This document shows positions 26,029 through 35,888 of a DNA stretch of 64,000 nt, in pieces. Each line of letters opens with the position of its first letter. The stretch's first letter is position 1. Source of the stretch: Echinicola jeungdonensis (GTDB lineage: Bacteria > Bacteroidota > Bacteroidia > Cytophagales > Cyclobacteriaceae). The stretch covers positions 1,448,001 through 1,512,000 of the forward strand of contig NZ_JAUFQT010000001.1 in NCBI RefSeq assembly GCF_030409905.1, read 5' to 3'. The position numbers and the translations under genes are program-made. The notes below the pieces were generated by a model. That model saw only the letters and a program-made list of their open reading frames with translations. It was not told the DNA's origin and ran no database searches.

Positions 26029-28755
26029 CTAAAGATCCTCAATTACAAGACTTTTATTCACTTTAAATTGACCCTTGAGGACTTCTGTTGTGGTTGCATC
26101 AAGGGTACCGGTAAATCCTGGCTGCTCGCCCCCTACATATATTTCAAAAGTTCCATTTTCAATCACCCTTTTGGATTGCTTATTGATCATGGAAAGCTGT
26201 CTTGGTGTTAAGGTAAATTCAACTTCCTGACTTTGGCCCGGTTCAAGGTGAATCCTTTCAAATCCCTCCAATTGCCGAAGTGGCCTGAGAGTGGAGCCTT
26301 TCACATCCCTCAAATACAGTTGAACAACTTCATCACCATCCCTTTCTCCAACGTTCTTCACGCTTACACTCACCTTTAATTCTTCTCCTGCTTCAATTGC
26401 AGCAGGTAATTTCAAATCTGAATATTCAAATTCAGTATAGCTCAACCCATAACCAAATGGATACAAGGGCTGGCCGCCAAAATAACGATAGGTTCTACCC
26501 TCCATATCATAATCCTCAAAAGGAGGCAAATCATCAACAGACTGATAATAAGTTATCGGAAGTCTGCCTCCAGGATTGTAATCTCCAAAAATCACATCAG
26601 CCAGGGCATTGCCCCCTTCCTCGCCGGGATAACCAGCACTTAAAATGGCTTCCACATTATCCTTGGCCCAGTTTATTGCCAGGGCACTACCTGCGTTTAA
26701 TACCAAAATAATAGGTTTTCCCGTTTGCTGAATGGCTTTTAACAACTCTTCCTGTTGCTTGGGAAGCCCTATGGAAATCCTGTCGCCGCCTTCAAATCCT
26801 TCTGCAGCAACATCCATACTTTCCCCTTCCAGCCTTTGGGATAGGCCTAAAACTACGATGGCTACATCTGATTTTTCAGTCAATTGGACGGCTTCCTGTA
26901 CCTTGTTCTCATCGGTTCTGGCCCACAAAAGCTTGGCCAGGGCATTACTTTCATCACTATGGTACTCAACGGTAATTTTATACTTTTCCCCTTTTTCTAA
27001 ATGAAGTTTTCCGGTAGCATAACGGCCTTCATGGACAGAACCTTTTCCATTGGAAATTTCTTTTCCATCTATCAAAAGCTTCATTCCCCTTTTGGAAAAA
27101 ACAGCCAATTCAAAATCCCCATTAGAATGAGGGACAAGGTAGCCTTCCCACCTGATAGAAAAATTATCAATTAATTCCTTCGAGATTGGTTGATGCTGCC
27201 AGGAAAAATTGATTTGATCATCAATTCTCTCCAAGACAGGCTCCCCCTCCCATTTGGTATTATTAAAGTATTGAGCTTTTAGCCCCTGTTTACCATCCTC
27301 GGTTTGGAAATAAGCAGATGGAATGGGTTTCAAATTATGCACACCTTCTGCCAAATGGGCTCCTTCCGCATAAACCACTTCCACTTTTGGCCCAATTTTA
27401 TTTTTGATCCCCTCAAGAAAAGTCACCGGATTTTTTGGGGTACCATGGTAATTGCCCAATAGGGATTCTTCATTATCTGCATTGGGTCCAATAACGGCAA
27501 TTCGTTTTAGCTTTTCTTTGGATAAGGGCAAAAGGTTATTTTTGTTTTTCAACAAAACCATACTTTCCTGGGCTGCCTTTCTCGCCAGTGTATTATGGGC
27601 ATCTGAGCAAACAATTCCAGTTGGAATTTGGGCAAACTCAACCTCCTCTGCAGGATCAAACATTCCCAACCTGAACCTGGCCAAAAACATCCTTTTAACT
27701 GCCGTATTGATCACTTCCTCAGTAACCAAGCCCTCTTCAACGGCCTCCATCAAATAAGCATAATAGCCTCCACAATTAAGGTCGCAACCACCTTTAATCC
27801 CTATGGCAGCGGCTTCCTGCTCACTGGAAGCCAGGTTATGTCCTGTGTGGATATCGCGGATGGCCCCGCAATCCGAAACCACATAACCATCAAAGCCCCA
27901 ATCACCCCTCAAAACCTGATTGAGCAGGAAATCATGTCCACTGCAGGATTCCCCTCTGAAGCGATTGTAAGCTCCCATCACGGAATAAACCCCGGCGTCT
28001 TTTACCGTTTTTCTAAAAGCAGGGAAATAGGTTTCGTACAAATCCCGGTCACTTACATCAACATCAAAAGAGTGTCGCAATGGCTCCGGCCCGGAATGCA
28101 CTGCAAAATGTTTGCTGGTAGCAATTGTTTTCAGGTATTTTTCATCATTGCCCTGAAGGCCAATAATAAATTGAGAGGCCAATTCCCCTGTCAAATAAGG
28201 GTCCTCTCCATAAGTTTCATGGCCCCTTCCCCATCGGGGATCCCTGAAAATATTGATATTTGGCGACCAAAAATCCAGACCTGTATAGATCCCTCTTTTA
28301 TTATTTCTTACAAATTCATGGTGCTTAGCCCTGGCTTCATCTGAGACCACAGTGCCAATCTCTCCCATCAAAGCTTTATCAAATGAGGCCGCCACGGTAA
28401 TAGATTGGGGAAAAACGGTGGCATAACCAGCCCTGGCAACTCCATGCAGGCATTCATTCCACCAATTATATTGTGGGACCTTCAATCTGGGTATGGCCTG
28501 AGCATCATTCATCAGTTGGCTGACCTTTTCTGATAAGGTCATCTGGTCAACAAGAATATCCACCCTTTCCTGAAATGGTTTTGAGGTGTCCAAAAAGGAA
28601 AAATCCGGCTCTGCGTCCTGGGCAATGGAAACGGAAACGTTGGTTAACAAAAAGGCCAATAAAAGTAGTAACGGAAATGGAAAGAATTTGAATTCTCTTT
28701 TTTGCACATCCTCAAGAGAATCTGCCTCCAAAACGGAATAATAAACGAGTTTCAT
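26029..28755 (-). CDS. glycoside hydrolase family 3 with PA14 insert (beta-xylosidase/beta-glucosidase type)
   Basis: Exported exo-beta-glycosidase of about 900 residues. The N-terminal (beta/alpha)8 domain has KHFAVHSGPEP and the nucleophile motif GYVVSDCGAI (Asp near residue 295). A PA14 sugar-binding domain is inserted at about residues 490-620 (GLKAQYFNNTKWEG). The alpha/beta sandwich follows (VVLGLSQRLEGESMD), with a C-terminal fibronectin-III-like domain. The SDC form and PA14 insert resemble xylosidases and related enzymes. Start uncertain: the signal peptide (FPFPLLLLLAFLLTNVSVS) begins about 22 residues after the ATG at 28755, and a GTG at 28707 is a better-placed start. First enzyme gene after the SusD terminator. 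Confidence 0.93.
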   Translation of the reverse strand: MKLVYYSVLEADSLEDVQKREFKFFPFPLLLLLAFLLTNVSVSIAQDAEPDFSFLDTSKPFQERVDILVDQMTLSEKVSQLMNDAQAIPRLKVPQYNWWNECLHGVARAGYATVFPQSITVAASFDKALMGEIGTVVSDEARAKHHEFVRNNKRGIYTGLDFWSPNINIFRDPRWGRGHETYGEDPYLTGELASQFIIGLQGNDEKYLKTIATSKHFAVHSGPEPLRHSFDVDVSDRDLYETYFPAFRKTVKDAGVYSVMGAYNRFRGESCSGHDFLLNQVLRGDWGFDGYVVSDCGAIRDIHTGHNLASSEQEAAAIGIKGGCDLNCGGYYAYLMEAVEEGLVTEEVINTAVKRMFLARFRLGMFDPAEEVEFAQIPTGIVCSDAHNTLARKAAQESMVLLKNKNNLLPLSKEKLKRIAVIGPNADNEESLLGNYHGTPKNPVTFLEGIKNKIGPKVEVVYAEGAHLAEGVHNLKPIPSAYFQTEDGKQGLKAQYFNNTKWEGEPVLERIDDQINFSWQHQPISKELIDNFSIRWEGYLVPHSNGDFELAVFSKRGMKLLIDGKEISNGKGSVHEGRYATGKLHLEKGEKYKITVEYHSDESNALAKLLWARTDENKVQEAVQLTEKSDVAIVVLGLSQRLEGESMDVAAEGFEGGDRISIGLPKQQEELLKAIQQTGKPIILVLNAGSALAINWAKDNVEAILSAGYPGEEGGNALADVIFGDYNPGGRLPITYYQSVDDLPPFEDYDMEGRTYRYFGGQPLYPFGYGLSYTEFEYSDLKLPAAIEAGEELKVSVSVKNVGERDGDEVVQLYLRDVKGSTLRPLRQLEGFERIHLEPGQSQEVEFTLTPRQLSMINKQSKRVIENGTFEIYVGGEQPGFTGTLDATTTEVLKGQFKVNKSLVIEDL

Positions 28756-28865
28756 TTTAGATTATGGGGTTTTTAATTGTTAATTAGCACGAAATATAAA
28801 TGATCCCGAATCAAAAATAGATTTTGGATCCACTTTTTCGCTTATATTTTTACGTATTTTCCTCA

Positions 28866-28898
28866 ATTAAAAAAAGGAACTGCAAAAGCAGCTCCTTC
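28866..28898 (-). terminator. intrinsic terminator after SusD (PUL 2)
   Basis: On the minus strand AAGGAGCTGC pairs with GCAGTTCCTT (one G-U pair) around a 4-base loop and continues into a T-run. Like the matching hairpin in PUL 1, it splits susCD from the downstream enzyme genes. Confidence 0.75.
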
Positions 28899-28980
28899 TC
28901 GAGTTTCAATTTCACAAGAAACAATTAGGGGTAAATTAAATAATTATTATTTTCATTTTATTCAATTTTTGTACCTGGGC

Positions 28981-30507
28981 TTATTGATTTGGATAATTTG
29001 GATTTTGATCAAGCATAGGGTTTGCCACAATTTGTTCGGCTGGAATGGGATAAATACCTCTCCATTCCTCAGTAACTCCAGTTTTGATACCAAAAGTATC
29101 GGTGAAATAAGACCCAAAACGGATCATATCCCTCCTTCTGTGGCCTTCCCATAGAAATTCCCTGGCCCTTTCATCTTCAATATCATCCAAGGTCAAACTG
29201 GAAAGCAAAGTGGCATTACTTCTTTCCCTCACCTGATTGACCAAATTCAAAGCCTCTCCATGATTACCCAATCTGAACAAACATTCTGCTTTTATCAAAA
29301 GCATGTCTGAATATCTGATCAAGACAAAATCATTATCAGCATTGAAACCAGACCAAGAAACACCTTCAGGAGAATATTTCAAAACTTTAAAGCCTTCATT
29401 GTCCTCTGCTGCAGTCATGTCTTGAATGGGAATTAATTCCAACTGCTCACCATTAGCTAACAACATGGGTTCCCCATTTGAATAGTATTGAGGTCCATGC
29501 TCGATCATTGCTTTTCGCTCGTCCCTATCCTCATATCGATTGAGTGCAATAGGTCCAGTACTATACCCATTTGCTGGCGTAAAAGGAAGATCATATTTTT
29601 CTTTGGTTAGTGCATGTTGGGTATAAAGAATAAACTGATTGGCCCCTGCATTTCTATTGGGGTCAATAGAGAATCCAACAATAATTTCCGGGGAGTTAGA
29701 TTCATTTGTTGCCAAAAAACAATCTTGAACCCTTTCCTCTAAAGAGAACGCCCCACTATTAATCACACGCTCTGCATTGGCCAAAGCATCCTCCCAATGC
29801 GGTGTTCCAGTATATACTTCTCCATTTAGATAAATTGTGGCTAAGGCTGCATAAACAGCTTCTTTGGTAAACCTGGGATAATAACTGGACCTGTCAACAT
29901 CATTAACCGAAGGCATTACTTCAGCAGCTGCTTCCATTTCAGAAACAACAAAGTCAAATACTTCTTGCCGGGTATTGGTGGTTGGAAGATTTTCAGGATC
30001 TACCCTTGCCTCAGTAAAAATCGGGACATTTCCCCAAAAATCCATCGCATAGAAATAAGCATAAGCCCTCAAAGCCCTTGTCTCCGCAATTAAGGTTTGT
30101 AATTGGTCACTGTTTGGGGAGTCCTCCAAACTTTGTATTACAGCATTTGCCCTTCCTATGGCCGGGAAAATATACCAACTCCAAGCCCTGGCAGAAGCAG
30201 AGTTTTGCGGGGTTACTTCATGACGCATGATTTCCATATTATATTCATCAAACCATCCTCCACTTGCTCTGCCGGGAACAAAAAACTCATCAGTTCCAAA
30301 CTCAGAAATTCTCCAAGCGTCACCCACATCTGCTACCCTGGAAAGACTTTGATAAACTCCCACAACAGAGGACAAAGCTTCCTCTTCTGTTCTGTAATAA
30401 TTGTCTGGAGATAACCTTCCGAAAAGTTCTTCATCCAAATCCGTACATCCTCCTAATACCAAGATCAAAAGCCCTAGTAAAAAGATTCTTTTATAATTAG
30501 TTTCCAT
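28981..30507 (-). CDS. SusD/RagB-family glycan-binding lipoprotein (PUL 2)
   Basis: Lipoprotein of 508 residues (METNYKRIFLLGLLILVLGGC, lipobox LGGC). It has the SusD helical domain (ETRALRAYAYFYAMDFWGNV at about residues 145-165) and the C-terminal RagB domain (DDIEDERAREFLWEGHRRRD). It lies 22 bases after its SusC. Sequence is clearly different from the PUL 1 SusD, so the two loci probably bind different oligosaccharides or different parts of one polysaccharide. Confidence 0.95.
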   Translation of the reverse strand: METNYKRIFLLGLLILVLGGCTDLDEELFGRLSPDNYYRTEEEALSSVVGVYQSLSRVADVGDAWRISEFGTDEFFVPGRASGGWFDEYNMEIMRHEVTPQNSASARAWSWYIFPAIGRANAVIQSLEDSPNSDQLQTLIAETRALRAYAYFYAMDFWGNVPIFTEARVDPENLPTTNTRQEVFDFVVSEMEAAAEVMPSVNDVDRSSYYPRFTKEAVYAALATIYLNGEVYTGTPHWEDALANAERVINSGAFSLEERVQDCFLATNESNSPEIIVGFSIDPNRNAGANQFILYTQHALTKEKYDLPFTPANGYSTGPIALNRYEDRDERKAMIEHGPQYYSNGEPMLLANGEQLELIPIQDMTAAEDNEGFKVLKYSPEGVSWSGFNADNDFVLIRYSDMLLIKAECLFRLGNHGEALNLVNQVRERSNATLLSSLTLDDIEDERAREFLWEGHRRRDMIRFGSYFTDTFGIKTGVTEEWRGIYPIPAEQIVANPMLDQNPNYPNQ

Positions 30508-30529
30508 CGTTCAGTTACTTTTTTGGGTT

Positions 30530-33500
30530 TTAGAATGAAATATTAGCACCTAAGGTGATGGTTCTTGATTTTGGGTAACTCAAATAATCAATTCCCAAGG
30601 GTGCCACCCCTGATCCGGATACATCTGAATTAACCTCCGGATCCAAACCTGAATAGCCGGTAATCAAGAACAAGTTTTGGCCTGACAAATAAACTCTTGC
30701 CCTGGATAAGAAAGAATCAACAAGGTTAAAGTCATAGCTTAAGGTTACATTATCCAGCCTCATAAATGAACCATCTTCAATCCACCTTGAAGAAAATTGT
30801 TTTGGCTGGTCCCTACTTACTCCACTGGTAACCGCACTGGTAAACACATTTCGGCCGGGCAGATTACTCATATAACCCAAGTTATTTCCGGTAAGATTAA
30901 AGACATCATTTCCAACGGATCCCCTGATATTAGCCACCAAACTCCAATTTTTATAGTTGAAGGTGTTACTAATACCATAGGTAAAATCAGGTTGTGCATT
31001 TCCGATCACCTGCTCTTCAGCCTCAAATTGTTCTTCGCCATTTTCAATTCCAGTGAATACCTTCCCATAAAAAGTTCCAATAGGTTTTCCAGGGGTGATC
31101 AATTGTGCATAAATTCCAGAAAGGCCTTGACCTTGCAGTGGCGCGGTTTTTATATCATCTCCACTCCAATTTTTATTGGAAAGACTAAGTACTTTATTTC
31201 TATTTCTACTGAAATTCAGGTTAGCACTCCATCCAAAATCATCTTTATTCATGATATCAGCTCCCAATTCAATTTCAACCCCTTTGTTTTCAACACTTCC
31301 TACATTGGCCAATTGAGTACTGATCACGGAGGGGGAAGGAACTGCTATTTGGAGCAGAAGATCCTGGGTTTTTTTATGGTAATAATCGATGTTACCATAA
31401 ACCCTGTGGTTAAAGAGTCCAAAGTTCAGGCCAATATCCAGTTGGGAAGTTTCTTCCCATTTCAAATCAGGATTGGCATATTGCTGGGGAAGAACTATGG
31501 TAATCCTTTCACCGCCTACCAAATAACCTTGTGTACTTGCTCCCAAAGTGGTTATGGAATTTAGGTTACCAATTTCCTGGTTACCTGTCACCCCATAACT
31601 AGCCCTCAATTTCAAATCTGAAATAAAGTCACTTTTGAAGAAATCCTCCTGACTGACCCTCCAGGAGGCAGCAGCAGAAGGGAAAACTCCCCATTTATTG
31701 CCCTCACCAAAACGGCTGGAACCATCCCGGCGGACTGTTGCCGTAAGGAAATAGCGGTTGTCATAGTTATAGTTTACCCTTCCATACATGGAGATCAGGG
31801 TATTACTTCCCACAAAACTGGATACACTGGAAATGGTACTTGCCGCTTCAAGGCTATACCACTTAAACTCATCGGATAAAAATCCACTTGCAGTATTTCT
31901 TATTCCCTCTTCCAAAAAATACTGGTAGGAATAACCTGCTACAGCATCAATCGTGCTTGCTCCATAAGTTTCATTAAAACTAAGAGTAGTTTCAAGTAGT
32001 TTTGAGAAGTCAGCCAATTTTTGGACGCTGGTATATCCTCCAAAACCTTGTCCTAGCGGATTGTTTTTACTGATAAAGGAATTCCTGTCCGTTCCCTGTC
32101 TGGTATAACCCAAATTAACTTTGAAGCTTAATGGATCAATTATTTTGTAAGTAGTCGAAAGATTTCCTATAAATCTCCTATTTATCCTTTCATCAATCAA
32201 ATCAGTTGAAAAAGAAACAGGATTGACCCTAAATGGAGGTACATGATAATAATTTCCATTTTCATCTCTCACTGGATAAGTAGGGTTAAAAACATATGCT
32301 TCATAATTCAAACTGGATCCTAATTCACTCCCAACAGTATTGGAAATTGGTGATTGGTTGGATGTATTTTGTCCATAATTTAACCTAAAATCAAAAGCTA
32401 ATTTTCCTTCTAATTCTTCATGGTTGATATTGATCCTGGCATTTGCCTGTTCCAAGCTAGAGCCCAGCATAATGCCCTGCTGATCTCCAAAACCTAAGGA
32501 AGCGCGATAAGTAGTTTTTTCGCTTCCCCCCATTAGAGAAAGGTAGTGGTTTTGCTGATAAGCAGTTCTGTAAACCTCATCTTGCCAATTCGTGTTGGCA
32601 CCTTTATCGTCAAGAGGAAGGCCCAATTCATTGATTGTCTCCCTGTATTGATCTGCTGAAAGCACATCCAAGGTATTAGCCACCTTTGAAAATCCGCCAG
32701 ACACGTCATAAGTAACCTGTGCTCTGCCTTCCCGGCCCTTTTTGGTGGTAATCATGATCACCCCATTAGCCCCTCTGGATCCATAAATGGCTGTTGCTGA
32801 CGCATCCTTAAGTACAATAACCGACTCAATATCATTAGGATTTAGAGTCATTAGAGGGTTAGTGGGTTCCTGATCAAAGAAATTGGTGGAGCTTGTGCCA
32901 ATATTGGCTTGGTTTACCCCCCCAGAAGTTGAAATGGGAACGCCATCAATTACATAAAGTGGATCATTTGAGGCGGTAATGGAAGTTCCTCCCCTGATTC
33001 TGACAGTGTTTGATCCTCCTGGTTTCCCACTGTTTTTACTAATGTTGACACCGGCAATTTTCCCCTGAATCAATTGTTGGGTACTTAATTGGGGCCCTTT
33101 ATTAAAATCCTCGCTATTGATGGAGGAAATAGAACCTGTCAAATCGCTCTTTTTCATTGTTCCATATCCTACAACTACCACCTCATCCAAGGATTGTAAA
33201 TCTTCTTCTAGAGCTATATCAATTACGGATTGATTAGCAATAGTTACTTCTTTGGGTTGATAACCCACAAAACTGAAAACCAGAACTTGACCAGGAGCCG
33301 CCTCGATGGAGTAATTGCCATCCACATCGGTCACTGTTCCCCGTTGACTTTCTTTAATCCGGATGGTTACCCCTGGAATTGGACTGTTATCCTTTGCGGA
33401 AGTGACTACCCCCCGAATTTCTATCCATTCCTCTTCATTCATAAACTCATTGATCCGGCTTTCTCCTGAATCTCTTTTACTGACATGGATATTATCATTT

Positions 33501-33835
33501 ATCCTGACAAACTTGAGATGGGTTTGTTGTGATATATCACCTAAAATCTCGGAAAGAGGTTTATCCACCTGGTCTAAATCTACCTTTAACTTTTTTACAT
33601 CCAGTACACTTGAATTATAGGTGAATCTTAACAGGGTTTGTTTTTCAAGCTCTTTAAGAACGGTTTCCAGGTTTCTATTCTCCACCTGGATGGATGCAGA
33701 AATCTGATGGATGCTCTCCCTTTGAGCTTTTCCTGTGTTGGCCAGCAGTACAGCTGTAAAAAACAGCTGTATGGTAAAGCCATACACGAAATATTTCGAT
33801 AGCATAATGATTTGCCTAAGTATTCTTTTTTCCAT
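30530..33835 (-). CDS. SusC/RagA-family TonB-linked receptor with STN domain (PUL 2)
   Basis: TonB-dependent oligosaccharide importer of 1101 residues. N-terminal MEKRILRQIIMLSKYFVYGF is nearly identical to the PUL 1 SusC. Then come an STN domain (about 45-120), CarboxypepD_reg (about 140-215), the plug with LDEVVVVGYGTMKKSDLTGS and DASATAIYGSRGANGVI, and a barrel ending with ITLGANISF. The STN domain again pairs with an adjacent FecR/ECF module. Extracellular loops differ widely from PUL 1, as expected if the ligand differs. Same transcription direction as all genes from 36 to 14.5 kb. Confidence 0.96.
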   Translation of the reverse strand: MEKRILRQIIMLSKYFVYGFTIQLFFTAVLLANTGKAQRESIHQISASIQVENRNLETVLKELEKQTLLRFTYNSSVLDVKKLKVDLDQVDKPLSEILGDISQQTHLKFVRINDNIHVSKRDSGESRINEFMNEEEWIEIRGVVTSAKDNSPIPGVTIRIKESQRGTVTDVDGNYSIEAAPGQVLVFSFVGYQPKEVTIANQSVIDIALEEDLQSLDEVVVVGYGTMKKSDLTGSISSINSEDFNKGPQLSTQQLIQGKIAGVNISKNSGKPGGSNTVRIRGGTSITASNDPLYVIDGVPISTSGGVNQANIGTSSTNFFDQEPTNPLMTLNPNDIESVIVLKDASATAIYGSRGANGVIMITTKKGREGRAQVTYDVSGGFSKVANTLDVLSADQYRETINELGLPLDDKGANTNWQDEVYRTAYQQNHYLSLMGGSEKTTYRASLGFGDQQGIMLGSSLEQANARININHEELEGKLAFDFRLNYGQNTSNQSPISNTVGSELGSSLNYEAYVFNPTYPVRDENGNYYHVPPFRVNPVSFSTDLIDERINRRFIGNLSTTYKIIDPLSFKVNLGYTRQGTDRNSFISKNNPLGQGFGGYTSVQKLADFSKLLETTLSFNETYGASTIDAVAGYSYQYFLEEGIRNTASGFLSDEFKWYSLEAASTISSVSSFVGSNTLISMYGRVNYNYDNRYFLTATVRRDGSSRFGEGNKWGVFPSAAASWRVSQEDFFKSDFISDLKLRASYGVTGNQEIGNLNSITTLGASTQGYLVGGERITIVLPQQYANPDLKWEETSQLDIGLNFGLFNHRVYGNIDYYHKKTQDLLLQIAVPSPSVISTQLANVGSVENKGVEIELGADIMNKDDFGWSANLNFSRNRNKVLSLSNKNWSGDDIKTAPLQGQGLSGIYAQLITPGKPIGTFYGKVFTGIENGEEQFEAEEQVIGNAQPDFTYGISNTFNYKNWSLVANIRGSVGNDVFNLTGNNLGYMSNLPGRNVFTSAVTSGVSRDQPKQFSSRWIEDGSFMRLDNVTLSYDFNLVDSFLSRARVYLSGQNLFLITGYSGLDPEVNSDVSGSGVAPLGIDYLSYPKSRTITLGANISF

Positions 33836-33873
33836 ACTTTGTTAGAAATTTTGAGTTGAAGAAACTTAAAATT

Positions 33874-33938
33874 GGCCTTTGACAGATTTGGCGATCGAGG
33901 CAAAGGCTTGAAGGCAGAAAAGGTTTCTTTTCTGCCTT
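33874..33938 (-). ncRNA. two-hairpin leader between fecR and susC (PUL 2)
   Basis: Second copy of the element seen before the PUL 1 susC. In transcript order there is a hairpin AAGGCAGAAAAG/CTTTTCTGCCTT (33911-33938), then GCCTTTG/CAAAGGC (33875-33881 with 33901-33907; one further G-U pair) closing a loop of again exactly 19 bases that carries ATCGCCAAATCT. Stem bases differ from PUL 1 with at least one compensatory T-A to C-G change, while the loop core is unchanged. Confidence 0.6.
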
Positions 33939-33978
33939 TCTCTTAACTGGAATCTGATTTCAATCTTTTCATAGCTTA

Positions 33979-34989
33979 TTATTTTGGGTTATAAATGGTG
34001 ACTTTTTTCTTTTCAATTTTATAGGCAAAATTGCTTGTAATGCTGATTCCTTCCAGAACGTTTTCCAGAGTTTCCTTATAAAAAACCCCTGAGTAGGACC
34101 AATCCTTCTGGGAAAAACCTTTGGCCTGGATATCTACCCCATACCATTTCTCTAGTTTTCTTTTCATTTCCACAAATGAATCATCCTTAAAAACCAGGTA
34201 CTTGTCTTTCCATCCAATTACTTCAAATGGGTCAAAAGTGGTTTTAGTGATCTTTCCTACTTTATCCTTCACCACCATTTCCTTAGGCTCCAGGACTATT
34301 TTGTTTCCTCTGACATCCTCTACAGAAACTTTCCCTGTAACCAGGGCCACAGATAAGCCCTCTTCTTTTTTCACATTAAAGGTGGTACCTAAGACTTTGA
34401 TCAGGTTGTCACCGGTGGATATAACAAAAGGCTTATTTTTATTTTCCGTGACATCAAAAAAGGCCTCTCCTTCCAGGGAAACATTCCGGACACTATCGCT
34501 AAAACGGTCAGGGAAGGTAAGTGAACTTTTGGCATTGAGATGCACTTTGGTGCCATCTGAGAGGGTAATTGTGGATTTTTGGCCTGCAGGGTTTTCCCGT
34601 GTAATCATTTCTACTGCTAGGGGTTCCTTTTGCTTTTTTGCAGGTTTCATTATATAGGCCAGGTACAAGCAGGCACCTAACAATAAAGCAGCAGCCATAT
34701 TTTTCCAAAATCCCCAATTGATGGATCTTGTTTTGACTTTTTCTGCACTATCCTTGGACACTATGTTTTCATACATTTCAGTGTACAACTGATCCGTAAG
34801 ATCCATTTCATCTTTATAATGTATAGACTGGATGATTTCGCTGGCCGCTAGAACATCCTGCCTTTTTTCAGGATGGTTTTCCAGCCACCTTTTCCAAAAA
34901 TGGTCGGTTTCCTCATCAGGTTGTTTGACCCAGGTGATGAAAAATTCATCCTTTAGGAAGTCTTCAATATGGAAATCTTTGTATTTCAT
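33979..34989 (-). CDS. FecR-family anti-sigma factor (PUL 2)
   Basis: A 336-residue anti-sigma factor paralogous to the one in PUL 1. Cytoplasmic sigma-binding part with KDEFFITWVKQPDEETDHFW (about 14-33), one membrane helix at about residues 90-110 (MAAALLLGACLYLAYIM), FecR domain (NPAGQKSTITLSDGTKVHLN; LEGEAFFDVTENKNKPFVI), and the DUF4974-like end (WSYSGVFYKETLENVLEGI). It lies 44 bases after the ECF gene. It should hold the ECF factor inactive until the STN domain of the downstream SusC signals ligand. Confidence 0.94.
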   Translation of the reverse strand: MKYKDFHIEDFLKDEFFITWVKQPDEETDHFWKRWLENHPEKRQDVLAASEIIQSIHYKDEMDLTDQLYTEMYENIVSKDSAEKVKTRSINWGFWKNMAAALLLGACLYLAYIMKPAKKQKEPLAVEMITRENPAGQKSTITLSDGTKVHLNAKSSLTFPDRFSDSVRNVSLEGEAFFDVTENKNKPFVISTGDNLIKVLGTTFNVKKEEGLSVALVTGKVSVEDVRGNKIVLEPKEMVVKDKVGKITKTTFDPFEVIGWKDKYLVFKDDSFVEMKRKLEKWYGVDIQAKGFSQKDWSYSGVFYKETLENVLEGISITSNFAYKIEKKKVTIYNPK

Positions 34990-35033
34990 ATAAGATGGCC
35001 AAAGCCATTTAAATAATTATCACTTAACACTTT

Positions 35034-35678
35034 TTAGGAAATTTTGAAATATTCCCTCATACTGGCCAATGCCCGGTAAACCAGTTTACGAGCTGTTTTG
35101 ACCTCTTTAATTTCCATGATAGCGGCAATTTCCTGATAAGAAAGGCCTTCATGGTAAAGCAGCAATAATGCTTGCTTTTGACGGACCGGAAGTTGATTGA
35201 GCGCTTTGTCAAGTTTCCTTTTTCGCTCTGCAGTAAACTCTGACCTGATCATTTTTGTCTCATGAGAAACCTCGATTGGAAAAAACCGGTCATTCGCTTC
35301 GATTGGCTCGAAGGGATCCTCTTTTTTACTTTTGATCAACTTGAACAATTCCCGGTACATAATGGTATATAAATAGCCTTTGATGCTTCTTACATCTGAC
35401 AACTTCGAACGCTTTTTCCTTAAATCAATAAAGATGGTCTGCACGCAATCTTTAACCAGATCTTGGTCTCTACACAATTGATAGCCATAATTGTATAATC
35501 CTGGCACATACTTTCTGTAGATAAAATTAAAGGCTGACTCTTCCCCTTTCTTAAATGCAGTCCAAACCTCGCTATCTGTTTTATTGGTATAAACCAACAA
35601 TACTTGGCTGCGATGTTTTTCCATCAATGTCCTGCTCTTGGGGTTTGGTCCTTGTGGTTTATTTTGGGTTTCCTTCAT
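35034..35678 (-). CDS. ECF RNA polymerase sigma factor (PUL 2)
   Basis: A 214-residue ECF sigma-70 factor. Region 2 (FNFIYRKYVPGLYNYGYQLC, about residues 50-70) and region 4 HTH (LPVRQKQALLLLYHEGLSYQE then IAAIMEIKEVKTARKLVYRA) are complete. It is the first gene of the PUL 2 array. The first ~28 residues are polar and poorly conserved, so a later start is possible. The upstream 210 bases hold no promoter I can name and no gene. Confidence 0.94.
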   Translation of the reverse strand: MKETQNKPQGPNPKSRTLMEKHRSQVLLVYTNKTDSEVWTAFKKGEESAFNFIYRKYVPGLYNYGYQLCRDQDLVKDCVQTIFIDLRKKRSKLSDVRSIKGYLYTIMYRELFKLIKSKKEDPFEPIEANDRFFPIEVSHETKMIRSEFTAERKRKLDKALNQLPVRQKQALLLLYHEGLSYQEIAAIMEIKEVKTARKLVYRALASMREYFKIS

Positions 35679-35888
35679 GTATCAGTTGGTCTTCTCAACT
35701 TCCTACAATAATGAGTAAAATTTGGGAGTAAAAGCACCCAGTATATTTTACTTTTTTAAAAAAAATTTTGCATTCCTGATTATCTGTATCCAAAAAAATC
35801 AAAACTATCAAGCTGCAAAAATCAAATTTACAGATTATTTATTTTGTAGAAACACCAATAAATATCCTCCATCAAAAATATTTTAGGC

